DNA of 64,000 bases from contig NZ_SJSM01000021.1 of the NCBI RefSeq assembly GCF_004331685.1, forward strand, positions 1-64,000. The letters run 5' to 3'. The translations under genes and the position numbers were made by a program. This stretch comes from Pedobacter hiemivivus. GTDB lineage: Bacteria > Bacteroidota > Bacteroidia > Sphingobacteriales > Sphingobacteriaceae. Below the pieces are notes generated by a model that saw nothing but the letters and a program-made list of their open reading frames with translations, did no database searches and was not told the DNA's origin. This document shows, piece after piece, positions 43,065-51,571 of the stretch. Positions within the stretch are counted from its first letter, which is position 1. Each line of letters starts with the position of its first letter.

Positions 43065-45029
43065 ATGAAAAATATCTTCTCCCTTTTGTGCTTTTTCTTA
43101 CTCAGTTATTCAGCTATCGCGCAAACTTCTGTTGCACAAAATACCATGTCTTTAGCAATACCAGATCCCGTTAATTTACCTCAGGATATCGCCATTATAC
43201 CAGAACCAGTAACTGTTGTGAAGCATGAAGGCCACTTTACTTTGCCTGCCAATGTAACGATACAATGTCCTGCCGTACCAGAAACACATCAGCTCCTTGT
43301 TTTTTTACAGGAGAGATTATCCGTACCTACGGGCAGCTATGTATCAACAGTAAGCAACAAATCGGGAATAGCAAACATCAAACTGTCTCTAAATGATAAA
43401 GCAGATCCGATACTTGGAACTGAAGGATATCAGCTATCAGTAACACCAAAACACATCAGCATAAAGGCAAATCATGCTGCTGGCTTATTTTATGGCGTGC
43501 AAAGTTTGCTTCAGTTGTTCCCTGCTGCTATTGAAAGTAAAGAACTTGTAGAAGGAATTGAATGGAAAGCGCCATGCGTTGAGGTTACAGATTACCCCCG
43601 CTTAGGTTGGAGAGGTTTAATGTTTGATGTTGCCCGTCATTATTTCACAAAGGATGAGATCAAACAATACATCAATGCGATGGTGCGCTATAAATACAAC
43701 ATTCTTCATTTACACCTTACGGATGATGAAGGCTGGAGAATAGAAATAAAAGGCTTACCAAAGTTAACCGAGGTAGGTGCATGGAGTGTACGAAAAGTAG
43801 GTGAGTTTGGGAATTTCATCCCTCCTACTGCTGATGAGCCCCGCAATTATGGTGGTTTTTATACACAGGAAGATATTAAGGAACTGGTACAATATGCAAA
43901 GGAGAGGTTTGTAAATATCCTGCCCGAAATTGATGTACCTGGCCACAGTTTGGCTGCAATCGCATCTTATCCGGAGCTATCTTGCACACCGGGTGCAGAA
44001 AACTACAAAGTACGTTCTGGGGAACGCATTATGGACTGGTCTAGAGGTGCCCCTCCAACTGCTTTGGTTGACAATACGCTTTGTCCCGCCAATGAAAAAG
44101 TATATACGTTTCTGGATACGGTCATTACGCAGGTAGCTGCACTTTTCCCTTTTGAATACATCCACATGGGTGGCGATGAGGCTCCTTTCAATTTCTGGGA
44201 GAAAAACGATGCCATCAAAGCGTTAATGCAAAAAGAAGGATTAAAAGATATGCACCAGGTACAAGGCTATTTTGAAAAGCGAGTACAGAAAATAGTAGAA
44301 TCGAAGGGTAAGAAGTTTATGGGTTGGGATGAAATATTGAACGGCGATATGTCGCCCAGCGCTGCTGTCATGGCTTGGCGTGGAATGAAATATGGCATTG
44401 AGGCGGCCAAAAAACAACATGAAGTAGTCATGAGCCCTAGCACTTATGCTTACCTGGATTATATGCAGGCCGATGCGATAACGGAACCAAGAGTATATGC
44501 TTCGCTCCGTTTAAGCAAATCCTACGAATTTGAACCTGTTCCGACAGGTGTCGATCCGAAATACATCAAAGGGGGCCAAGCCAATTTATGGGCAGAGCAG
44601 GTATACAACATCCGCCAGGCTGAGTATATGACCTGGCCAAGGGGAATGGCGATTGCAGAATCGGTTTGGTCACCGGCAGCCAAGAAAAACTGGCCAAACT
44701 TTTTTGGCAGAGTAGAGCAGCATTTTAAGCGATTAGACATGGCGGAGACTAAGTATGCGCCAAGTGTGTATGATCCTATTTTTAAAGTAAGCAGATCAGC
44801 TGATAGACAGCTACAGATAGAATTGGGTACAGAGGCCCCAGGATTAGATATTTATTACAGTTTTGACAACTCCTTCCCTGACCGTTTTTATCCGAAGTAT
44901 ACGGAGAAATTAACACCTCCGAAGGATGCAACCATGCTGAAGGTAATTACATACAAAGGCAAAACGCCTATAGGTAGGATGATGAACATGCCAATTGAAG
45001 AACTAAATAAACGCGCAGGAAAAAAATAA
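43065..45029 (+). CDS. GH20 beta-N-acetylhexosaminidase
   Basis: A 654-residue secreted enzyme. Signal peptide 1-20 (SAIAQ). An N-terminal GH20b domain (about 40-170) is followed by the catalytic TIM barrel with RGLMFDVARHYF, HLHLTDDEGWRIEIKG, ILPEIDVPGHS and the catalytic pair D371-E372 in HMGGDEAPFNFW; the Asp orients the substrate N-acetyl group and the Glu is the acid. WRGMKYGIEAAK, a YLDYMQAD strand and GGQANLWAEQ follow, and the last 100 residues form a small beta domain. It removes terminal GlcNAc/GalNAc from chitooligosaccharides or glycans. It may share a transcript with truA, 16 bp on. Confidence 0.93.
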   Translation: MKNIFSLLCFFLLSYSAIAQTSVAQNTMSLAIPDPVNLPQDIAIIPEPVTVVKHEGHFTLPANVTIQCPAVPETHQLLVFLQERLSVPTGSYVSTVSNKSGIANIKLSLNDKADPILGTEGYQLSVTPKHISIKANHAAGLFYGVQSLLQLFPAAIESKELVEGIEWKAPCVEVTDYPRLGWRGLMFDVARHYFTKDEIKQYINAMVRYKYNILHLHLTDDEGWRIEIKGLPKLTEVGAWSVRKVGEFGNFIPPTADEPRNYGGFYTQEDIKELVQYAKERFVNILPEIDVPGHSLAAIASYPELSCTPGAENYKVRSGERIMDWSRGAPPTALVDNTLCPANEKVYTFLDTVITQVAALFPFEYIHMGGDEAPFNFWEKNDAIKALMQKEGLKDMHQVQGYFEKRVQKIVESKGKKFMGWDEILNGDMSPSAAVMAWRGMKYGIEAAKKQHEVVMSPSTYAYLDYMQADAITEPRVYASLRLSKSYEFEPVPTGVDPKYIKGGQANLWAEQVYNIRQAEYMTWPRGMAIAESVWSPAAKKNWPNFFGRVEQHFKRLDMAETKYAPSVYDPIFKVSRSADRQLQIELGTEAPGLDIYYSFDNSFPDRFYPKYTEKLTPPKDATMLKVITYKGKTPIGRMMNMPIEELNKRAGKK

Positions 45030-45045
45030 CATTAAAAGAAAGAGA

Positions 45046-45855
45046 TTGAGATATTTTGTTCACATAGGCTATAACGGATTAAAGTACAATGGCTGGCAAA
45101 AACAGCCGGGCGTAATGAATGTACAAGGCGTTATAGAGCAAGCGCTTAGCCAGGTATTAAAGACACCCATATTTATTAATGGCTGTGGCCGTACCGATGC
45201 ACGGGTACATGCTAGTCAGTTTTTCTTTCATATGGATGTAGAGCAACCCTGGGATTTCGACCTGATGTTCAGGATGAATAAGGTATTGCCAGGCAACATT
45301 GCTATTTTTGACATTATCCCTATGGATGGTTTGCAACATGCCCGTTTTGATGCCGTACAACGATCGTACGACTATTTCATACATACTTATAAGAATCCTT
45401 TTTTAAACGGCCTGAGTTCGTTTTATTTACTGGACAAACTAGATTTCGACAAGATGCAGCAGGCTGCAGCCATATTGCCAAATTATAAAGACTATAGAGC
45501 CTTTTGCACCAGTCCGGATAAATACGAACACACCTTATGCTATGTCAAATCGGCTAGTTTATCAGTCGACGAAAATGGTGACCACCTTCGTTTCCAGATT
45601 TCTTCCAATCGTTTTCTGAGTAAAATGATCAGGATCATTATGGGACAATTGTTAAAAATTGGCAAAGGAGTATTGAGTGTAGAGGAGTTTGAAAGTTATC
45701 TAATCAATAATAAAACGCCTGACTTAATCACGCCTGCACACCCCGAGGGGCTTTATTTATCTAAAGTTACTTATCCTTATTTGAATCTGCCACCGAGGCA
45801 ACAGTTCTCATCTGTGCTACAAATGCAGGCCGACCTCTGCTGGAAACAGGTATAA
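45046..45855 (+). CDS. truA: tRNA pseudouridine(38-40) synthase TruA (TTG start)
   Basis: A 269-residue TruA-family synthase that makes pseudouridine at positions 38-40 of tRNA anticodon stems. The start MRYFVHIGYNGLKYNGWQKQ matches the family start, and the codon for it is TTG at 45046, preceded by a purine-rich AAAGAAAGAGA tract; no in-frame ATG lies upstream within the gap. The catalytic Asp is D51 in GCGRTDARVHASQ. FDAVQRSYDYFIHTYKNPF and FLSKMIRIIMGQLLKIGKG are family blocks. It is 16 bp after the GH20 gene. Confidence 0.93.
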   Translation: MRYFVHIGYNGLKYNGWQKQPGVMNVQGVIEQALSQVLKTPIFINGCGRTDARVHASQFFFHMDVEQPWDFDLMFRMNKVLPGNIAIFDIIPMDGLQHARFDAVQRSYDYFIHTYKNPFLNGLSSFYLLDKLDFDKMQQAAAILPNYKDYRAFCTSPDKYEHTLCYVKSASLSVDENGDHLRFQISSNRFLSKMIRIIMGQLLKIGKGVLSVEEFESYLINNKTPDLITPAHPEGLYLSKVTYPYLNLPPRQQFSSVLQMQADLCWKQV

Positions 45856-45944
45856 ACCATTTATTGTTAATATTTTACTATTGTTTCTCGGCCTAGATTT
45901 TGCTAACTTTAATTGAGGACTTCATTAAAAAGAAGGCATTCTGT

Positions 45945-46403
45945 ATGACAGTTATTCAAAAAATTGAGCACTGGGGCGATGTCCATCATGCCAAATGGCT
46001 GGATGTTATCCGAATTGTATTAGGCCTGCTCATCTTTAGTAAAGGTATTGCGATAGTCAGCAATACGGCTGCACTTCAAGACATGATTTTGCAAAATGAC
46101 ACTTATGGTTTCTCGGGCTTCATGTCGAGCTTTGGATTACATATTGTTGGTTTTGTGCATCTTGTAGGTGGTCTTTTTATTACCCTTGGACTGCTCACCC
46201 GCTTTTCGGCGGTAATTCAGATTCCAATATTACTATGTGCAGTGTTCTTTGTCAACCTGTCTCGCGGATTTTCAGCCCTTAACAATGAGTTATGGTTATC
46301 CATCATTGTATTGCTGTTACTGGTATTGTTTTGGATTGTGGGCTCAGGACCATTCTCTGTAGATCAGGCCATGAAGAAAAAACCTGACATTTTCAGAAAA
46401 TAG
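45945..46403 (+). CDS. DoxX-family membrane protein
   Basis: A 152-residue inner-membrane protein with four helices: RIVLGLLIFSKGIAIV, SSFGLHIVGFVHLVGGLFITLG, an IQIPILLCAVFFVNL stretch and WLSIIVLLLLVLFWIVGSGP. G-x-x-x-L-L-T-R-F-S/A after the second helix is typical of DoxX. The ATG at 45945 is preferred since it has AAGAAGG about 10 bp upstream; an in-frame TTG at 45900 would add 15 residues. Function in the family is loosely tied to redox and sulfur metabolism; none can be assigned here. Confidence 0.78.
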   Translation: MTVIQKIEHWGDVHHAKWLDVIRIVLGLLIFSKGIAIVSNTAALQDMILQNDTYGFSGFMSSFGLHIVGFVHLVGGLFITLGLLTRFSAVIQIPILLCAVFFVNLSRGFSALNNELWLSIIVLLLLVLFWIVGSGPFSVDQAMKKKPDIFRK

Positions 46404-46422
46404 CATATAGCAGGAATACGAT

Positions 46423-46932
46423 CTATTGCCTGCTCAATATCATTGCCCTCATCGCATCTGCGGTGAGGCTAATTCCATTTACCGTTACGAGGGCGCGTTT
46501 GTAAAATACATCCCGCTCAAGGAGTTTACTTTCGATAAATTCGATCATTTGTGCTTCATTAAGATCCCTTAACAAGGGTCTTTTTTCCTTACCGCCTTCC
46601 AGTCGTTTGGCCAATGCGGCAGCAGACATTTCAATGTATACAGATAGACCATTTGCATTCATCCATTCCATGTTATCAAAAAAACATGGTGCGCCGCCGC
46701 CGGTTGCCACAACGGCATTTGCAGGATAATCAAAGTTCTTTAATGTTTCGCTTTCCAGCTTTCTAAAAGCGGCTTCACCATGCGTTGAAAAATAGGCAGC
46801 TATAGTTGTATCCAGACTTTTCTCAATCTGATGATCAAGGTCAATAAATTCGTATCCCAATTTTACGGCTAGCTTTTTTCCCATTGTGCTTTTACCGCAG
46901 CCCATAAAACCTATTAAAAAAATCTTCATCAT
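46423..46932 (-). CDS. aroK: Shikimate kinase
   Basis: A 169-residue P-loop kinase that phosphorylates shikimate at the 3-OH in chorismate synthesis. The Walker A is GFMGCGKSTMGKKLA (about 8-22), the shikimate-binding segment is FIDLDHQIEKS with the conserved D, the Walker B-like VVATGGGAPCFFD carries the GGG loop, and LxKRPLL binds the nucleotide. It begins with two Met codons, either of which may serve. Last gene of a four-gene minus-strand operon; its start is directly adjacent to the stop of the permease gene. Confidence 0.93.
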   Translation of the reverse strand: MMKIFLIGFMGCGKSTMGKKLAVKLGYEFIDLDHQIEKSLDTTIAAYFSTHGEAAFRKLESETLKNFDYPANAVVATGGGAPCFFDNMEWMNANGLSVYIEMSAAALAKRLEGGKEKRPLLRDLNEAQMIEFIESKLLERDVFYKRALVTVNGISLTADAMRAMILSRQ

Positions 46933-47988
46933 TTACGCCAATTTTACCCTTGGATCTACAAAGGCATATAATACATCTACCAAAATATTAATTATTACGA
47001 ATACGAATGCTATAAAAAGAATGGAGCCCATTACGACTGGGAAATCAGACATTTCCAGCGCATTTACCGTTGCTCGGCCCAGGCCATTGTACCCAAATAT
47101 ATATTCTACAAAGAAAGATCCTGCCAATAAAGAGGCAAACCAGCCCGATATCGCCGTAATCACAGGGTTTAGTGCATTTTTTAAAGCATGCTTATAAATA
47201 ATCACATTACGACTTAGCCCTTTTGCGCGCGCAGTACGGATATAATCCTGTGCCAGTACATCAAGCATCGCGCTTCGGGTTAACTGGACAATAATGGACA
47301 ATGGTCTCAATCCTAAAGTAACCATGGGCAACCATAGATTTTTCCAGGTCATGATTTCCCCTTTAAAAGGATCGTAGCTATATAAACTACCCGACATATT
47401 GAGTCCGGTATAATCACTCAGTACAAAGCCAAACAGCCAGGCGATGATGATCCCGGCAAAAAAAGAGGGTGCCGAAATACCTAGAATAGCGAAGGAGTTG
47501 GCCGCTTTATCTATCCAGGTATCTTTATGAACTGCCGAAAGCACGCCTAGAAATACCCCAATCAGCGTTGCAAATATCATGGCCGTAAGGGCCAATATAA
47601 AGGTATTGGGTACAGTTTCGGACAATATCGTGGTTACATCACGTTTGGTTTGATAAGAGCGCCGCAGGTAAGGCCATTTAATTGCCAATACCTCGTCGCC
47701 AAATGAAATCAATTTTACGTAATGATATTTCTCTTTGCTTTCTGCTGTATTTTCGTGGATACCGAGCGGTGAAAGATCATTCAGGTAAAGAAAGAACTGT
47801 GCTGGTTTAGACTTATCCAGCCCAAATTCCTTACGCACTGCCTCGATAGAAGATACATCAGCCCGCTGTCCCATAGTCATCCTTGCCGGATCACCTGGTA
47901 ATATATTAAACAAAATAAACACCACTACAATAACGCCCGCCATTACGGCAAATCCATATAAGATTTTTTTGACGGCGTATTGAAACAT
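46933..47988 (-). CDS. OppB/DppB-type ABC transporter permease
   Basis: A 351-residue inner-membrane permease of the peptide/nickel family. The first helix YAVKKILYGFAVMAGVIVVVF and then ILPGDPARMTMGQRA are the OppB/DppB signature; FGLDKSKPAQFFLYL follows. A periplasmic loop of about 70 residues is longer than in model OppB. The BPD_transp_1 domain (about 125-345) holds the EAA loop DYIRTARAKGLSRNVIIYKHALKNAL. No partner permease (OppC), ATPase or binding protein is in the window, so it is an isolated subunit between a BT_3928-family gene (2 bp) and aroK (adjacent). Its partners must be encoded elsewhere. Confidence 0.88.
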   Translation of the reverse strand: MFQYAVKKILYGFAVMAGVIVVVFILFNILPGDPARMTMGQRADVSSIEAVRKEFGLDKSKPAQFFLYLNDLSPLGIHENTAESKEKYHYVKLISFGDEVLAIKWPYLRRSYQTKRDVTTILSETVPNTFILALTAMIFATLIGVFLGVLSAVHKDTWIDKAANSFAILGISAPSFFAGIIIAWLFGFVLSDYTGLNMSGSLYSYDPFKGEIMTWKNLWLPMVTLGLRPLSIIVQLTRSAMLDVLAQDYIRTARAKGLSRNVIIYKHALKNALNPVITAISGWFASLLAGSFFVEYIFGYNGLGRATVNALEMSDFPVVMGSILFIAFVFVIINILVDVLYAFVDPRVKLA

Positions 47989-47990
47989 AG

Positions 47991-49142
47991 TTATTTACTA
48001 AAATACATATCTGCAAGTTTATCAAAAGAAGGCACCGTATTGTAATGCCATTTGTTGATCACCACCCCATTTTTAAGTAACATTACGCCAGGGTTTGACC
48101 TAACCATACTTTTTAAAGGTACAGCATCGCCATAAAACACTTCAGCAAACAACTTCATACGTTTGCTAAATACATCTGCATCACTGGCGGAGTTTGAAGT
48201 TAACAAAACCGTTCTGATATTAAACTGCTCAGCAGCATTTAATGCCAGGGCATTAAGCTGAGCTATGGCATTCTCATTGGTTTCTTTTAAATTGTAGGCT
48301 ACAATAACCAGATTATAATAAGGATTCTCTATGAGTTCTTTGGTATAATCGGTACCTGAAGCATCAGAAATCAACAAATCTTTGATCTTAGGTTCATATC
48401 CTTTTTTTACCAAAACCTTATCTGGGTCACCTACGATTTCCCAGTTCTCGTCCTTCCATATCTCCGTTTTCAGGTAATCTTTATCACTCATCACCTTCTT
48501 TTCACCCGTCTTCTTGTTCTGCATTTTGTACATAATGGCGTACTCATCACCTTTTTCTCCTTCAGGGATTTTCATCAACTGAGGTAGGTTTGCACCTATT
48601 TTATACGGTAAGAAATCTAAAACAGGCAATGCGCTGTAAGTAAACACGCCAAATAAGGTAGAAGCCAGTGTTACAAAAGCAAATAACCCCTGCTGCACTT
48701 TCAAATTTGTAGTAACAGGTTTGATCAAGTCGTGATTGATGAACAAATAAACGATCAATACCAATAGCACAAGGTCTTTAGAGAAGGATTGCCATGGGGT
48801 TAAAGGAATGGCATCCCCAAAACAGCCACACGATGTAACCACTTTAAAAGCGGCAGATACAAAAGTTAGGAAGGTGAAAAAGACAATCACTGCCAGTAAT
48901 CCGCCAGTTACTTTTTTGCTCCAAAATCCAAATAGCAACAATGCACCCAATACAATTTCAAATACACAAAGCAGTATGGCAATTTCTGTAGCCATACCAC
49001 CCAAAAAAGACATATGGAATACATCGAAATACTCTTGCAATTTATAGCCAAATCCAAGTGGATCATTGGCTTTAATTAATCCAGAAAAAATAAAAAGGAC
49101 ACCAACAAATATCCTCGAAAAGTTTAATGTAATCTTTCTCAT
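47991..49142 (-). CDS. BT_3928-family membrane protein (DoxX/MauE domain plus thioredoxin-like domain)
   Basis: A 383-residue protein. The N-terminal about 180 residues hold five membrane helices of the DoxX/MauE type (FSRIFVGVLFIFSGLIKANDP, ATEIAILLCVFEIVLGALLL, VTSCGCFGDAIPLTPWQSFSKD with a conserved C-G-C-F-G-D). The C-terminal half is outside the membrane and looks like a degenerate thioredoxin fold (YYNLVIVAYNLKETNENAIA, RTVLLTSNSA, NPGVMLLKNGVVINKWHY) without a CxxC pair. MauE-like proteins assist disulfide chemistry. Its start overlaps the stop of the DUF1599 gene by one base. Confidence 0.82.
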   Translation of the reverse strand: MRKITLNFSRIFVGVLFIFSGLIKANDPLGFGYKLQEYFDVFHMSFLGGMATEIAILLCVFEIVLGALLLFGFWSKKVTGGLLAVIVFFTFLTFVSAAFKVVTSCGCFGDAIPLTPWQSFSKDLVLLVLIVYLFINHDLIKPVTTNLKVQQGLFAFVTLASTLFGVFTYSALPVLDFLPYKIGANLPQLMKIPEGEKGDEYAIMYKMQNKKTGEKKVMSDKDYLKTEIWKDENWEIVGDPDKVLVKKGYEPKIKDLLISDASGTDYTKELIENPYYNLVIVAYNLKETNENAIAQLNALALNAAEQFNIRTVLLTSNSASDADVFSKRMKLFAEVFYGDAVPLKSMVRSNPGVMLLKNGVVINKWHYNTVPSFDKLADMYFSK

Positions 49143-49684
49143 TACTGAACGCCCAATTTAATCAATGCAAAAACCGCATAATTTAACATATCCTGGTAAT
49201 TGGCGCTCACACCTTCTGATGCTAATGTTTGTCCTAAATTATCTTCTATCTGTTTTACTCTAAAGATTTTCATTAAAATCAGATCCGTTAACGAGCTAAT
49301 GCGCATATCCCTCCAGGCTTCACCATAATCGTGGTTTTTATTGAACATCAATTCCTTGGTTTCATTTACTTTTGTATCGTAAGCGGCCTCAACGGCTTTC
49401 AATTCCATTTCCAAAGGATCATGCTCGCTCAAATCCAATTGCATCATGGCAATTACACAATAATTAATGATGCCAATGTATTCGGAAGTGATGTCTTCCC
49501 CTACTTTAGATACTTTTTTCTCTTCTAATGTGCGAATGCGTTGCGCCTTGATGAAAATCTGATCGGTTATAGAGGCCGGTCTTAATATTCGCCACGCGGT
49601 TCCGTAGTCTTTTGTTTTCTTTAAAAAAAGCGATTTGCAAACTGCGATAACAGCGTCGAATTCCTGAGATGTATTTGTTGCCAA
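49142..49684 (-). CDS. DUF1599-family protein with tandem duplicated domain
   Basis: A 180-residue cytoplasmic, all-helical protein made of two copies of the same unit: FLKKTKDYGTAWRILRPASI with TDQIFIKAQRIRTLEE (about 20-55) and MFNKNHDYGEAWRDMRISSL with TDLILMKIFRVKQIED (about 113-148). Each copy ends in a YxxxxNY-type helix (EYIGIINYCVIAMMQL, NYQDMLNYAVFALIKL). The fold is likely related to MazG/dUTPase-type NTP pyrophosphohydrolases, but this is an inference and no activity is known. First gene of the minus-strand operon to aroK, divergent from folP, with 72 bp between the two starts. Confidence 0.82.
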   Translation of the reverse strand: MATNTSQEFDAVIAVCKSLFLKKTKDYGTAWRILRPASITDQIFIKAQRIRTLEEKKVSKVGEDITSEYIGIINYCVIAMMQLDLSEHDPLEMELKAVEAAYDTKVNETKELMFNKNHDYGEAWRDMRISSLTDLILMKIFRVKQIEDNLGQTLASEGVSANYQDMLNYAVFALIKLGVQ

Positions 49685-49737
49685 AACAATTAAAATAATA
49701 AGTTCAAAACCCGTTTCAATACAACCCCTTTTTTATC

Positions 49738-49745
49738 TAAGTTTG
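49738..49745 (+). promoter_or_regulatory. -7 element for folP
   Basis: TAAGTTTG matches TAnnTTTG and ends 11 bp before the folP ATG, which implies a very short leader. No good TTTG -33 box is found at the right distance. Confidence 0.45.
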
Positions 49746-49756
49746 TACTCGAAACA

Positions 49757-50623
49757 ATGGCTAAAGATACATTTTTAAACCGAAAGACCACACTAAACCT
49801 AAAAGGTAAGCTGGTTGATTTAAGCACTCCCGCTGTAATGGGAATCTTAAACCTTACCACTGATTCGTTTTATAGTGAAAGCCGCATCAGCTCCGTTGAA
49901 CTGGCGCTACAGCGTGCCCAAAGCATCATAAATGAAGGTGGCCTGTTTATTGATATTGGAGCTTACTCCTCCAGACCTGGGGCGGATGAAGTTAGTGAAG
50001 CAGAGGAAGTAGACAAAATTGTTACAGCTGTAGCAGCCATTAGCGAGGCTTTTCCAGATGTATTTCTGTCGATTGATACTTTTCGTGCCAAGGTTGCCCG
50101 GGCAGCAGTTGAAGCCGGGGCACATATCATAAACGATATCGCCGCTGGCAATATGGATGAGGACATGTTTGAAACTGTGGCGGACTTAAATGTTCCTTAC
50201 ATCATTATGCACATGAAGGGAACGCCTAAAACCATGCAGCAGCATACCAACTACCATCATATGATGTTGGAAATGACCTGCTATTTCTCTGAGAAGGTAG
50301 ATAGGCTTAAAAAATTAGGCGTAAAAGACATCATTCTCGATCCTGGCTTTGGTTTTTCTAAAACGCTTGACCAAAATTATGAGTTATTGCAGCATATGGA
50401 AGACCTCAACATTTTTGAACTTCCTGTTCTTGCCGGCCTTTCGAGAAAGTCTATGATCTATAAATTTTTAGGTGGCGGCCCTGAACAAGCATTAAATGGC
50501 ACTACAGCCCTCAATACCATCGCCTTATTAAAGGGCGCTAACATTTTGCGTGTTCATGATGTAAAAGCAGCAGCCGAGTGCATAGCCTTGGTTGGAAAGA
50601 CACAAGAGCAACAATATGGCTAA
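49757..50623 (+). CDS. folP: Dihydropteroate synthase
   Basis: A 288-residue TIM-barrel enzyme joining p-aminobenzoate to dihydropterin pyrophosphate in folate synthesis. The pterin-binding signature is MGILNLTTDSFY, then FIDIGAYSSRPGADEVS, SIDTFRAKVARAAVEAGAHI, INDIAAGN, YIIMHMKGTPKTMQQ and DIILDPGFGFSKTLDQN; the C-terminal GLSRKSMIYKFLG carries the conserved S-R-K. Length is usual. It is followed by cdaA after 61 bp on the same strand, a pairing common in Bacteroidota. Confidence 0.95.
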   Translation: MAKDTFLNRKTTLNLKGKLVDLSTPAVMGILNLTTDSFYSESRISSVELALQRAQSIINEGGLFIDIGAYSSRPGADEVSEAEEVDKIVTAVAAISEAFPDVFLSIDTFRAKVARAAVEAGAHIINDIAAGNMDEDMFETVADLNVPYIIMHMKGTPKTMQQHTNYHHMMLEMTCYFSEKVDRLKKLGVKDIILDPGFGFSKTLDQNYELLQHMEDLNIFELPVLAGLSRKSMIYKFLGGGPEQALNGTTALNTIALLKGANILRVHDVKAAAECIALVGKTQEQQYG

Positions 50624-50684
50624 AAAATTCCTAACTTGGCAGTAGTTAAGCTGATGCATTTTTGCAAAACAACAATTAGACACA

Positions 50685-51476
50685 TTGAAAACACTTGAAT
50701 TCGATTTCTTAAAGATTACCGTTACAGATGCAGTAGACATAATTCTTGTTGCGCTTATCATATATTACATTTATAACCTCATCAAAAATACCCTTGCCGT
50801 AAATCTTTTACTGGGTATGGTGATTATACTGGCGATACATTGGATAGTAGATGCGCTGCACATGAGCCTACTTTCCGGTATTCTCAATCAATTTATGAGT
50901 GTGGGAATTATCGCGTTGATCGTGATCTTTCAACCCGAAATACGTCGGTTTCTATTACTCATTGGAAAGAATACCTTTTTACAGCAAAACAAGGCATGGT
51001 GGGGATATTTGTTTGGCAGCAAAAACATCGAACAAAACAACCTGATTAGAATTAAGCCCATTATTGATGCCTGCAAAAGCATGAAAAAGTCGAGGACAGG
51101 TGCCTTAATTGTATTTGTCAAATTTTACGACGACCAACTTTTTGCCAATAGCTGCGAGCTCATCGACTCTAAAATATCAAAGCGCTTACTAGAAAGTATT
51201 TTCCAGAAATATAGCCCCCTTCATGATGGCGCCGTTGTTATTGCTGAAAATAAAATTAAAAGCGCGAGCTGTATCCTTCCCCTAACCGATAATGATAAGC
51301 TACCGCCACAATTTGGTCTGCGCCATCGCGCCGGCATCGGCGTGTCGGAAACCACGGACGCAGTTGCCGTTATCATATCAGAAGAGACGGGTGAAATTGC
51401 CTATGCCAAACAAGGAAGAGTACGAATGAATGTCTCATTTGGAGAGCTTGAAAAATTACTGAATAAGGATTTCTAA
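50685..51476 (+). CDS. cdaA: Diadenylate cyclase CdaA (TTG start)
   Basis: A 263-residue membrane enzyme that makes c-di-AMP from two ATP. Three N-terminal helices (about 14-90, DAVDIILVALIIYYIYNLI and following) anchor it; the DAC domain has the D-G-A motif at 181-183 (SPLHDGAVV) and R-H-R at 213-215 (GLRHRAGIG). A linker VIFQPEIRRFL is conserved. The first codon is TTG at 50685; no in-frame ATG precedes it nearby. The order folP-cdaA is conserved. It probably follows the folP transcript or uses a promoter near 50655 (CATTTTTG, one base off the -7 consensus). Confidence 0.93.
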   Translation: MKTLEFDFLKITVTDAVDIILVALIIYYIYNLIKNTLAVNLLLGMVIILAIHWIVDALHMSLLSGILNQFMSVGIIALIVIFQPEIRRFLLLIGKNTFLQQNKAWWGYLFGSKNIEQNNLIRIKPIIDACKSMKKSRTGALIVFVKFYDDQLFANSCELIDSKISKRLLESIFQKYSPLHDGAVVIAENKIKSASCILPLTDNDKLPPQFGLRHRAGIGVSETTDAVAVIISEETGEIAYAKQGRVRMNVSFGELEKLLNKDF

Positions 51477-51571
51477 TTTCCTTGCTATAAACTTCTTAAT
51501 CACCATACATTGGCGTCAAAATCATTAATCAATTAATTCAATATCATTAACTAAGTATTTCAATAATTCTT

